A stretch of DNA of 64,000 nucleotides, from contig CP049016.1 in the NCBI GenBank assembly GCA_004376055.2, positions 1,984,001-2,048,000 of the forward strand, written 5' to 3'. Below the pieces are notes generated by a model. The model was not told the origin of the DNA. It ran no database searches and saw only the letters and a list, made by a program, of their open reading frames with translations. Every line of letters begins with the position of its first letter. Within the stretch, counting starts at the first letter, position 1. The DNA comes from Nitrospirales bacterium LBB_01. GTDB lineage: Bacteria; Nitrospirota; Thermodesulfovibrionia; Thermodesulfovibrionales; Magnetobacteriaceae. Positions 32,961-40,691 of the stretch are shown here, in pieces. Position numbers and translations under genes: made by a program.

Positions 32961-34528
32961 CCCCGTAGCAGTTTATACTCAATGCTGTCCAAAAGCGCCT
33001 GCCATGAGGCCTCTATTACGTTTTCACTAACGCCGACTGTGCTCCATTTTGTGGTCTCATCGCCGGATTCAATCAACACCCGTACGTTGGTAGCTGTCCC
33101 CAATCCAGACTGAAGCACTCTTACTTTGTAATCAAGCAGCTTTACTGACCGTAACTCAGGATAGTGCTTATCCAACGCTTTTCTTAACGCTTTGTCAAGA
33201 GCGTTAACAGGGCCGTTTCCCTCAGAGACGGTGTGCACTATAGTACTGCCTTCATTGTCTTTAGCAGGCAGCCGGAGTTTGACAGTTGCCTCACACAGAC
33301 AGTCCTTGTCTCGCCCCCACTTATCCACTATCACCCTGAATCCCAAAAGTTCAAACGCCTCAGTATATTGACCGGTCATTTTTTTAATCATAATTTCAAA
33401 AGATGCCTCGGCAGCTTCAAACTGAAAACCCTGATTTTCCAAAGTCTTAAGCTTGTGCAAAAGCCCTGATGCCTCATCATCTATTTTTAAGCCAAACTCC
33501 TCGGCTTTCCGTAAAATCGTGCTTTTTCCGGCAAGGTCTGAGACCAGTATCCGCTGAGTGTTCCCTACAGACTCAGGAGTGATGTGTTCATAGGTGCTGG
33601 CACACGCTCTGATAGCGCTTACATGAATCCCTCCCTTATGGGCAAAAGCGCTGTCGCCAACAAATGGCTGCCTCTTTACGTGGCTTTGATTAGCAATCTC
33701 TGTGACAAAACGAGAGACCTCGCGGAGATTTTTCAGCTTATTGTCGTCAATACAGTGGATTTTACGCTTAAGCTGCAAGTTTGGTATGATAGAGCACAGA
33801 TTAGCGTTTCCGCATCGCTCCCCAATACCGTTAATTGTGCCCTGAACCTGCTTGACGTTAGCCAACACCGCCTCTATTGTGTTAGCAACCGCACAGTCGG
33901 AGTCGTTATGGGCATGAATGCCAAGTTGGACAGTGGTTTTCTCTCTGACATCCCGTGTAATCAGTCTTATATCATCAGGCAAACAGCCGCCGTTTGTTTC
34001 ACAAAGCACTATACAGTCTGCCCCCGCATCCGCAGCAACTTTGATGCACCTAAGCGCATATTCTGGATTACACAGATACCCCTGATAAAAGTGCTCGGCA
34101 TCAAAAAACACGGTTTTTTCATGTTTTTTAAGATATGTTATCGAGTCGTGAATAAGTTTCAGATTGTCGTCATAAGTGATTTTAAGCGCCTCCGTAACAT
34201 GTAAATCCCACGTTTTTCCAACAATTGTAACAACAGGAGTTTCAGCCTCAAGCAAATGCTTAATGTTAGTGTCTTTATAAACCGGATGCCCATGCCTGTG
34301 AGTGCTGCCAAATGCCGCTATGCGCGCCGTCTTGAGTTTGAGCTTTCTAACCTCTTTAAAATAGTCAATATCACGGGGATTAGAGCCGGGCCATCCACCC
34401 TCAATATAGGGAATTCCAAATTCGTCAAGCTCCACGGTTATACGCAGCTTGTCCTCTACTGAAAACGATACGTCTTCAGATTGAGCTCCGTCTCGGAGTG
34501 TTGTATCGTAAATCTCTACTGTATCCAT
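32957..34528 (-). CDS. cimA: Citramalate synthase
   Basis: A 523-aa enzyme condensing pyruvate and acetyl-CoA to (R)-citramalate, the threonine-independent route to isoleucine. The HMG-CoA-lyase-like barrel shows YDTTLRDGAQSEDVSFS, GGWPGSNPRD, FDAEHFYQGYLCNP and GIHAHNDSDCAVANT with the metal histidines. The C-terminal regulatory domain (about 400-520) resembles that of LeuA. The GGWPGSNP signature separates CimA-type enzymes from 2-isopropylmalate synthase. ATG at 34528. Confidence 0.9.
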   Translation of the reverse strand: MDTVEIYDTTLRDGAQSEDVSFSVEDKLRITVELDEFGIPYIEGGWPGSNPRDIDYFKEVRKLKLKTARIAAFGSTHRHGHPVYKDTNIKHLLEAETPVVTIVGKTWDLHVTEALKITYDDNLKLIHDSITYLKKHEKTVFFDAEHFYQGYLCNPEYALRCIKVAADAGADCIVLCETNGGCLPDDIRLITRDVREKTTVQLGIHAHNDSDCAVANTIEAVLANVKQVQGTINGIGERCGNANLCSIIPNLQLKRKIHCIDDNKLKNLREVSRFVTEIANQSHVKRQPFVGDSAFAHKGGIHVSAIRACASTYEHITPESVGNTQRILVSDLAGKSTILRKAEEFGLKIDDEASGLLHKLKTLENQGFQFEAAEASFEIMIKKMTGQYTEAFELLGFRVIVDKWGRDKDCLCEATVKLRLPAKDNEGSTIVHTVSEGNGPVNALDKALRKALDKHYPELRSVKLLDYKVRVLQSGLGTATNVRVLIESGDETTKWSTVGVSENVIEASWQALLDSIEYKLLRG

Positions 34529-34591
34529 AGTGTCCTTTTATAACACATTATAAGCAGTAAAATAAAGATGCTCCGGTTCACTTTCAAAAAG

Positions 34592-34790
34592 GCAAATTGC
34601 TATAAATGCTTATGAAGTTAACTTAGGTAGTTATTTTCTGCTTGCTAAGGATATATAGAACAGGTCTGGATTCCCGCTCGGAGGCGGGAATGACAAAAGA
34701 AGAGCTGCCTTTCTCTTTTTGTCATTCCTGCGAAAGCAGGAATCCAGTTTTTTCTTGCTGGAGCTAACTACATAGTAATTTGCTATAATA
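34592..34790. repeat. MITE-like element E with paired hairpins
   Basis: CTGGATTCCCGCTCGG...GGGAATGAC (about 34666-34694) and GTCATTCCTGCGAAAGCAGG... (about 34720-34746) face each other. End sequences GCAAATTGC...AGTTAACTT (left) and GAGCTAACTACATAGTAATT (right) form an imperfect inverted repeat related to that of element D. It fills the gap between cimA and xseA. Confidence 0.55.
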
Positions 34791-34809
34791 TCACAGGAGT
34801 CAACTGGGC

Positions 34810-36213
34810 ATGATAAGAAAAAGACAAACACTTAGCTTGTATGAGTTTAATCTTCTGGTAAAAGAAGTCCTTGAACATACATTTGCAGAGAGTTATCTGA
34901 TTACAGCAGAGATAGCCTCGCTAAATGTTGACGCCCGCGGGCACTGTTACATGGAGCTGGTGGAAAAGGACGAAAGCGGGATACGAGCTAACGCATCGGC
35001 TCGTATTTGGGCTTCGTCATATAAATTAATCAAATCAGAGTTTGAAAATGCAACAGGAGCAGCGCTTTCAAAAGGGCTAAAGATACTCCTTGAAGCAACC
35101 CTTATGTTTCATGAAAGATATGGGCTTAGTTTAATCATAAAGTGGATAGACCCTTCATATACGCTGGGTGAGATGGCAAGAAAAAAGCGCGAGATTCTTC
35201 AAAGGCTTGAAACTGAGGGCATATTAAACCGCAATAAATCATTACAGCTTCCTGTGGTAATACAAAAAATAGCTGTGTTTTCAGCTAAAGGAGCGGCAGG
35301 ATTTGAGGATTTTATAAGGCACCTGCAATCAAACCCGTACGGATACATATTTGATGTGACATTGTATGAGACCGTTATGCAGGGCGACCGAGTGGAGGAG
35401 TCCTTTGTTGAGTCTCTCAGGCGTTGTCAGGCACTTGCCAACAGTTTGGATGTTGTCGTAATAGTGCGTGGAGGCGGTGGTGCGGTTGATCTGGATGCGT
35501 TTAATAATTACTTAATTGGCAAAGGGATAGCGCTTTTAACCATTCCGGTTATATGCGGCGTAGGACACGAAAGGGATCGCTCCGTAATAGATGAGGTCAG
35601 TCACACATCGGTAAAGACCCCTACGGCTGCCGCAGCTTTTATAATAGAGCGGGTTAGAGCTTTTGAGGAAATTCTTGACAGCAGGCTTGCAGAGTTGGTT
35701 ATTGCTGTCAGAGACAGAGAGAGTACGCTTAACACTGAACTGATTACACTTTACAAGGCTCTTGAACAGGGAGCATCGGCTGCAATTTTAAGGAATAGGT
35801 ATGCGATTAAATCCTACAGCACAACCCTTCATACTACACTTAAAATTATGCACCGGCATAGAAATCATGTCACAGTGCTGGCTGAAAAATTTAAAACTAT
35901 TGCAGTTGGTGATATACGTACTCTTAAAACCAGAGTTGATTACCTTAGAAACCGGCTTGAACTATCGCTCAAAAAACTTGTTAGTAAAGAGCGTGAGAGA
36001 TTAAAGACTTTAACGACATCTGCCGCTAACTTAAATCCTGAAAATGTGCTGAAACGCGGCTACAGTATAACTATGGGTGAAGGAGGGGGTCTCATAAAAT
36101 CATCAGAACAGGTAAAAGAGGGAATGAAACTTCAGACAATTCTTGCGTCAGGGCATATTGAGAGCACAGTGACTCGTGCTCTATCTCCAAAATTCAACAA
36201 TAAAGAGGTATAA
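34810..36213 (+). CDS. xseA: Exodeoxyribonuclease VII large subunit
   Basis: 467 aa. An N-terminal OB fold (about 1-100: TLSLYEFNLLVKEVLEHTF...ITAEIASLN) binds single-stranded DNA. The catalytic core has the GxxRGGG-like VIVRGGGGAVDLDAFN (about 216-231) and VICGVGHERDRSVIDEVSHTSVKTPTAAA (about 241-270). The long C-terminal coiled coil (about 290-400) anchors XseB copies. The start is ATG at 34810 following CAGGAG. It forms an operon with xseB. Confidence 0.92.
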   Translation: MIRKRQTLSLYEFNLLVKEVLEHTFAESYLITAEIASLNVDARGHCYMELVEKDESGIRANASARIWASSYKLIKSEFENATGAALSKGLKILLEATLMFHERYGLSLIIKWIDPSYTLGEMARKKREILQRLETEGILNRNKSLQLPVVIQKIAVFSAKGAAGFEDFIRHLQSNPYGYIFDVTLYETVMQGDRVEESFVESLRRCQALANSLDVVVIVRGGGGAVDLDAFNNYLIGKGIALLTIPVICGVGHERDRSVIDEVSHTSVKTPTAAAAFIIERVRAFEEILDSRLAELVIAVRDRESTLNTELITLYKALEQGASAAILRNRYAIKSYSTTLHTTLKIMHRHRNHVTVLAEKFKTIAVGDIRTLKTRVDYLRNRLELSLKKLVSKERERLKTLTTSAANLNPENVLKRGYSITMGEGGGLIKSSEQVKEGMKLQTILASGHIESTVTRALSPKFNNKEV

Positions 36214-36217
36214 ACCT

Positions 36218-36496
36218 GTGACAAAAAAATACTCGGAGGCTATACAAGAAATTGAGGGGATAATCACGGAAATTGAAAATGAGACAATTGATGTTGATTT
36301 ACTTACAGAGAAGGTACAGACGGCAGTTGGTCTTATAAAGTTGTGCAAGTCACGCTTAAGAAGCACTGAGGAGGAATTGGAAAATGTGCTGAAAGATTTT
36401 GAAGAAAGACCCGATGAGACGGAGAAACCGGATGACTCCGTAAAGAACCCTAAAAGAAAAACAAAGGTTGAGAAAAAGGACTCTCTATTTTCTTAA
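36218..36496 (+). CDS. xseB: Exodeoxyribonuclease VII small subunit
   Basis: 92 aa. A helical hairpin EAIQEIEGIITEIENETIDVDLLTEKVQTAVGLIKLCKSRL matches XseB, which coats the XseA coiled coil, followed by an acidic/lysine-rich tail. GTG at 36218, 5 bp after the xseA stop and behind AAAGAGGT, is chosen over an overlapping start 42 bp upstream. Confidence 0.88.
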   Translation: MTKKYSEAIQEIEGIITEIENETIDVDLLTEKVQTAVGLIKLCKSRLRSTEEELENVLKDFEERPDETEKPDDSVKNPKRKTKVEKKDSLFS

Positions 36497-36574
36497 AATC
36501 AAAGACTTGAAAAATCGGCGGCACTTATCATATAATATCGTTGTATTTGTACAATTTCAGGAGGGATACGTTTA

Positions 36575-36844
36575 ATGGAAAAGCAAAGCATAAACATAAA
36601 AGAAATAAAGGAATTGGCACAGAAATTTTCCACTGTGGAGATAGAGACCTGTATAACTCAGCAACTGCAAGAGGGTATAAATGAGTGCAAAATGGGAGGC
36701 CCCGCAGACCACGTTATCAACGAGCTTTCCAAGGCAGAATACGTAAGTACCAGAATGTCTGAGGGAGTCACTGTCGTTGACGCTATGAGAGAGCTTGCCA
36801 AAAAAATCCGCAATGTTCAGAGCGGATTCGGTAACGGCGGTTAA
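36575..36844 (+). CDS. Conserved-looking small helical protein of unknown function
   Basis: An 89-aa soluble protein: MEKQSINIKEIKELAQKFST, VEIETCITQQLQEGINECK, GGPADHVINELSKAEYVS and VVDAMRELAKKIRNVQS are helices with two cysteines. No signal peptide or membrane segment. CAGGAGGGA precedes the ATG at 36575. It lies 78 bp after xseB and may be in the same transcript. I do not recognise the family. Confidence 0.55.
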   Translation: MEKQSINIKEIKELAQKFSTVEIETCITQQLQEGINECKMGGPADHVINELSKAEYVSTRMSEGVTVVDAMRELAKKIRNVQSGFGNGG

Positions 36845-36860
36845 CCAATCGCCAACTCTG

Positions 36861-37403
36861 CTATTTAACCCTTATAGCCGGCTCCTCAACATGTGGACGT
36901 TTGCCCTTTAAGCCCTGATCAAGTACAGGCGCATTCTTCTGGGCAGAGTTCCCTATCCATATCTGCACGCGTGTGTTTCTCTGCCAGTCTCCGGGAGCTT
37001 GAATAAATATCATACAGTTTTTATAGGGCTTTATAAATGTTAACAGCGTTGACTTCTTAGCAAATGCCGAGGCTACAAATTCCCAGCCATTTTTAGGCAT
37101 ACTTACTCTGAAAAACTTCATAACCGATTCTATCGTTACGTTGCCGCGGTAAACAAGAGTGCCGCCGCTATAATTGTTTGTATTCAACATTACGGACTCA
37201 TCCTGAACTATTTCAAGCTCTGCCGGTACTTCTATATCTTCAAAGTCAGTGCCCATCAAAGACATACGCACAGGTTCTGCTGGAGGTTCAGTAGTAGCAG
37301 CACCCTGCTCACTCTCAGGCTTAACCCCTGTGGTATTCATACATCCGCTTGCTAAAAACACCACGATTAACGGAATTATAAGTAGAAACTTCTTTAAAAA
37401 CAT
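36861..37403 (-). CDS. Putative lipoprotein
   Basis: 180 aa with a lipoprotein signal (LVVFLASGC lipobox, Cys at about 21), a short acidic Pro/Glu linker and one globular domain of roughly 110 residues: YSGGTLVYRGNVTIESVMKFF, MPKNGWEFV and KNCMIFIQAPGDW. The domain resembles small beta-alpha lipoprotein domains of unknown role. It is attached to the inner face of the outer membrane or to the inner membrane; no Asp+2 retention signal is seen (Cys-Met-Asn). AGGAGGTGAG stands before the ATG. Confidence 0.65.
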   Translation of the reverse strand: MFLKKFLLIIPLIVVFLASGCMNTTGVKPESEQGAATTEPPAEPVRMSLMGTDFEDIEVPAELEIVQDESVMLNTNNYSGGTLVYRGNVTIESVMKFFRVSMPKNGWEFVASAFAKKSTLLTFIKPYKNCMIFIQAPGDWQRNTRVQIWIGNSAQKNAPVLDQGLKGKRPHVEEPAIRVK

Positions 37404-37484
37404 ACACTCACCTCCTGATAAATTATCGTGATAAAATCATAACACATTCTTTTTTAATAAATAAACCTGATGTGAATCAACTTG

Positions 37485-38132
37485 TCAACTGAGTGTTTTT
37501 ACAATTGGCAAAAGTTCAATTAACCGCTCTTTGATTATATAGTCAGCCGCCGTAAGAGTCTCTATTGACCTGTAACCGTAGGCACAAGCGACAGTCTTAG
37601 TGCCGGCTCGTTTTCCTGCTTCAATATCAAAGGAACTATCCCCTACGACAATTGTCTCAGTTTGTGAAGTGCCGCAAAGCTCCATTGCTTTTAGTATCGG
37701 CATTGGGGATGGCTTACATTTGGCAAAAGAATCGTGACCAAACACATATTTAAAATGCTTTGACAGATTCAGCCTCTCTATGACAAGTTTTGACATCGCT
37801 TCAGTTTTGTTACTTACAACCACCATGTTGTATGAGGAAAGTGCTGTAAGAGTTTCCACTACCGTATCATAGGCCCTTGTTTTATCAAGCATGTGAGCCT
37901 CATAGTGAGTAAAAAAGGTCTTTAAGACGGATTCCTTTTTGTGAAGAAGACCGCTGCCAAGCACTCTTTCTGCAAGCTTCCCAACTCCTTCTCCAACAAG
38001 GCTGACCACTGCCGATGAACTCAATGCCTTTAGACCCACTGTAGCTATTGCATAATTTAACGAGGCAGCTATATCCTCAACTGAATCTATTAAGGTGCCG
38101 TCCAAATCAAAAACTATTAATTTCAGTCCCAC
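37485..38132 (-). CDS. gph: HAD hydrolase, phosphoglycolate-phosphatase-like
   Basis: 215 aa. All HAD motifs are clear: FDLDGTLIDS (nucleophile Asp), VVSNKT, a Lys in the CKPSPMP stretch and VGDSSFDIEAGKRAGT. A helical cap lies at about 15-85. This pattern fits Gph, which removes 2-phosphoglycolate from DNA repair, or other small-substrate phosphatases. The substrate cannot be assigned from sequence alone, so the symbol is tentative. It is followed downstream by the lipoprotein gene 82 bp away. Confidence 0.75.
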   Translation of the reverse strand: MGLKLIVFDLDGTLIDSVEDIAASLNYAIATVGLKALSSSAVVSLVGEGVGKLAERVLGSGLLHKKESVLKTFFTHYEAHMLDKTRAYDTVVETLTALSSYNMVVVSNKTEAMSKLVIERLNLSKHFKYVFGHDSFAKCKPSPMPILKAMELCGTSQTETIVVGDSSFDIEAGKRAGTKTVACAYGYRSIETLTAADYIIKERLIELLPIVKTLS

Positions 38133-38143
38133 CGTGATAGCGC

Positions 38144-38380
38144 CTAATGACCAGCTTTCATTAATCTTTCATATTTTTCAATTCCAATGCACTCCTTAGC
38201 CGCTGGACACCATTGGATACACGTTGGTTTCATCTCTCTCGTTAATAGAGCTTTGCAACTGCTGCAGTTCATCTCACTTTCGTCAGACCATATCTCGTTT
38301 GAGTGACCGCAAAATATACACAGAAGATGCTCAGGATATGGATTAGTAATCTCCTTGCTACCTGGACAGCTTTCTTTCAT
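38144..38380 (-). CDS. Small zinc-ribbon protein with C-terminal CxxxC-x5-C motif
   Basis: A 78-aa protein with an N-terminal CIFCGHSNEIW...CSSC zinc ribbon and a second cysteine cluster CIQWCPAAKECIG. This layout recurs in small proteins of anaerobes, function unknown to me. The second cluster could bind iron-sulfur or a second metal. It ends 11 bp upstream of the gph-like start and is likely co-transcribed with it. Start ATG at 38380. Confidence 0.6.
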   Translation of the reverse strand: MKESCPGSKEITNPYPEHLLCIFCGHSNEIWSDESEMNCSSCKALLTREMKPTCIQWCPAAKECIGIEKYERLMKAGH

Positions 38381-38390
38381 AGCACAATCC

Positions 38391-39059
38391 TCACTGTTTG
38401 TTCTCCATGCCTTGCACGGGTTTATCGTTTACAAATACCATGTTTTTTCTTGAGCCGTCAGGATACGTAAGCACACCGGGGCCGTTTTTCTTATCGTCCT
38501 TAAATTCCCCCTCATAGCTGCTTCTATCCGTGTAGGTGTAGGTGCCGTGACCCTCTTTTTTCCCGTCTTTAAAAGCGCCATTATAAATTATCCCTGAGGG
38601 GTCTGTGTATGTACCCTGCCCATCCATTTTACCGTCTTTAAAGTCTCCCTCATACTTTGTGCCGTTAGGCCATGTGTATAAACCGTGTTTCATCTTTCCA
38701 TCAGTAAACTCTCCGGTAAATTTCATTCCCTCTTTCCACGTGAATTCACCAAGCCCGTTTTGCTTATCGTCTTTGTAGTCTCCGGCATACTTGTTGCCGT
38801 TAGCGAATGTATAAACTCCCTGCCCGTCCCTTTTACCGTCTTTAAACGAACCGGCATACTTGCTGCCATCGGCAAAGGTATATACTCCTGAGCCCTCGGG
38901 GCTGCCATTTTTAAACTCGCCGGCATACTTTGATTTATCGGCAAACACTAAGATGCCTTCACCGTTTCTGCAATCTCCTTTTAAACATTCTGAAAATGCC
39001 TCTGTGCTCATAATTGACATCACAGTTAAGAGTAGCAGCATTTTTACGATTATCTTCAT
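38391..39059 (-). CDS. Secreted MORN-repeat protein
   Basis: About 222 aa: a signal peptide (about 1-24, ending STEAFS) and then seven to eight 23-residue MORN repeats of the form YxGxFKDGKxxGxGxYTxxDG. MORN arrays form an elongated beta-hairpin stack, often a lipid- or membrane-associated scaffold. Two cysteines near the mature N-terminus (SECLKGDC) may form a disulfide. ATG at 39059 after GGAGGT is preferred to a TTG four codons upstream. Confidence 0.8.
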   Translation of the reverse strand: MKIIVKMLLLLTVMSIMSTEAFSECLKGDCRNGEGILVFADKSKYAGEFKNGSPEGSGVYTFADGSKYAGSFKDGKRDGQGVYTFANGNKYAGDYKDDKQNGLGEFTWKEGMKFTGEFTDGKMKHGLYTWPNGTKYEGDFKDGKMDGQGTYTDPSGIIYNGAFKDGKKEGHGTYTYTDRSSYEGEFKDDKKNGPGVLTYPDGSRKNMVFVNDKPVQGMENKQ

Positions 39060-39113
39060 TTTTACCTCCAAAATTCTATTTTCTCACGTTATAATTTAAC
39101 ATAAAGGACAAAC

Positions 39114-40226
39114 TTATTTTATTAATTCATTTTCCGTAACGACACGGTTTTTACCGGTGTGTTTGGCCATATAAAGAGCCTTGTCCGCCCTTTCTGTTGT
39201 TACACCAGACTTCTCTCCATTACGAAAAACACTTACCCCCACACTGACCGTAAAGGCAAGTGATTTGCCCTCATAGTCGCCGTCAAGTTTATATCGGGAA
39301 CTCTCTACAGATTTGCATATAGCGGTTGCCCTCTTAGAGGCATTTTTTAGTGATGTATCCGGCAGAATCACTACAAATTCCTCTCCGCCGTATCTGGCAA
39401 AAAAATCATCCTTTCTGATATGCTCCCTGCACACTTGCACCATTGCCACTAACGCCCTGTCACCGGTCTGATGTCCATAGGTGTCATTTATGCTCTTAAA
39501 GTTATCGATATCAATCATAAGCATTGAAAACCCTAAGCCATCTACCGTGTTGGCATCCATAAGTTTACGCATATAACTTTCATAAGCCATGCGGTTATAC
39601 ACTCCGGTTAAGCCATCCAGCAGAGAGTCCGTGCGAGCCTTCATTAAATCCTCTCTAAGAGCTGAAACCTCTTTTGTGAGATTTTCTAACTGCTTTGAAT
39701 CTGCCGTTTCCTTTTGTCTTATCGCATCCTGAATGTGCTCAACCTCACTTCGTATTTCCTCTTTTATCTTTTTTATGTCATCCAGCAGGGTTATTTTCCC
39801 TATCTTTTCGCTTCTGTCATAAACTTTCCGGTTAAAATCCATGTTCCCGGTCTCAAGCGCAGATATTCCCTTTGACAGTAAATCAATAATCGTTTTATAC
39901 TCGGACTCCCTCTCTTTAAAATAAACCTTTTTACTTTCAATGAATGAGATTATTGTTTCTTTACTTCTCTCAAGAACACTCTGAAGGCGTTTTACCTTTT
40001 CCTCCTTAGAGACATCCTCAGAAAACTCATCCATCCTGTCCTTGAATTTATCAGAATCTATTTCCTTTATGTCAAACGAAAACTCCTTAAGGAAGACTAT
40101 CAATGTCTTAACTGCCTGTATAAGAAAACTCTTGTGTTCGCCCAGATGAGTTAATTTCTCGGTAAGACACTCAACAGTGGCTTCATCACAATCATCAGCT
40201 TTCTTTTTAGTAGAAAATAGTCCCAT
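39114..40226 (-). CDS. Diguanylate cyclase with N-terminal helical domain
   Basis: 370 aa. A helical, coiled-coil N-terminus (about 15-200) has no recognised sensor. The C-terminal GGDEF domain (about 205-370) has DIDNFKSINDTYGHQTGD and YGGEEFVVILP (GGEEF), with all catalytic positions intact. An active c-di-GMP synthase, cytoplasmic. The ending MGLFSTKKKADDCDEA start is at ATG 40226. A coiled-coil membrane protein gene lies 27 bp upstream in the same direction. Confidence 0.88.
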   Translation of the reverse strand: MGLFSTKKKADDCDEATVECLTEKLTHLGEHKSFLIQAVKTLIVFLKEFSFDIKEIDSDKFKDRMDEFSEDVSKEEKVKRLQSVLERSKETIISFIESKKVYFKERESEYKTIIDLLSKGISALETGNMDFNRKVYDRSEKIGKITLLDDIKKIKEEIRSEVEHIQDAIRQKETADSKQLENLTKEVSALREDLMKARTDSLLDGLTGVYNRMAYESYMRKLMDANTVDGLGFSMLMIDIDNFKSINDTYGHQTGDRALVAMVQVCREHIRKDDFFARYGGEEFVVILPDTSLKNASKRATAICKSVESSRYKLDGDYEGKSLAFTVSVGVSVFRNGEKSGVTTERADKALYMAKHTGKNRVVTENELIK

Positions 40227-40253
40227 ATTTAACTCCCTGATTCCTTTCCCTCA

Positions 40254-40664
40254 TTATTTTAAAAACTTAATCAGAGCAACTATAATTCCTATTTGGCTTG
40301 CCCAGAAAATAAACATCCACTTAAGGAGTTCGGCTTTTGTGTCGAGGAGTTCGGTTCTTACTTTGGATATTTCAGACTTTAGTTCAGCCTTTACCTCAGA
40401 TATTTCAGCCTTTAGTTCGGATTTTACTTTGAGAATTTCGGATTTTACTTCGGATATTTCAGTCTTTTGTTCGGCTTTAGCGGCAAGCGAATCAGTTTTC
40501 GTAACGAATTCTTTTGACAGCTCCTCCCTCATAGTCTCCTTTGTAGTTGACGATAGTTCAGAGGACTCCCTAACCACCTCTGCAATTTCCTTAGCAGCCT
40601 TATCGCTAAGGTCTGCGCTCTTAAGCCGTTCGTATATCTTTAACGTGTCAATTGCTGTTGCCAT
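40254..40664 (-). CDS. DUF1640/CCDC90-like coiled-coil protein with C-terminal membrane helix
   Basis: 136 aa. Residues about 50-112 are a coiled coil built of near-repeats EISEVKSE(I/L)KxE..., and the last 20 residues (MFIFWASQIGIIVALIKFL) form one transmembrane helix. This tail-anchored layout matches DUF1640/CCDC90-like proteins found in bacteria and mitochondria. The role here is unknown; insertion would be Sec/YidC dependent. The repeated codons make the DNA look repetitive at 40360-40480. ATG at 40664 after GGAGGT. Confidence 0.7.
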   Translation of the reverse strand: MATAIDTLKIYERLKSADLSDKAAKEIAEVVRESSELSSTTKETMREELSKEFVTKTDSLAAKAEQKTEISEVKSEILKVKSELKAEISEVKAELKSEISKVRTELLDTKAELLKWMFIFWASQIGIIVALIKFLK

Positions 40665-40691
40665 GTTTTTTTACCTCCAGTCTAAAATACT

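Noticed and set aside
33584-34204. 206-codon open frame opposite cimA
   Set aside because: Antisense to the conserved citramalate synthase barrel, no ribosome-binding site and no recognisable domain.
38450-38990. Repetitive DNA with ~69-bp period
   Set aside because: Explained by the 23-residue MORN repeats encoded on the minus strand.
40360-40480. Apparent short tandem repeats, possible CRISPR or minisatellite
   Set aside because: They are codons of the EISEVKSE-type coiled-coil repeats of the 136-aa protein; spacers are neither unique nor of constant length.
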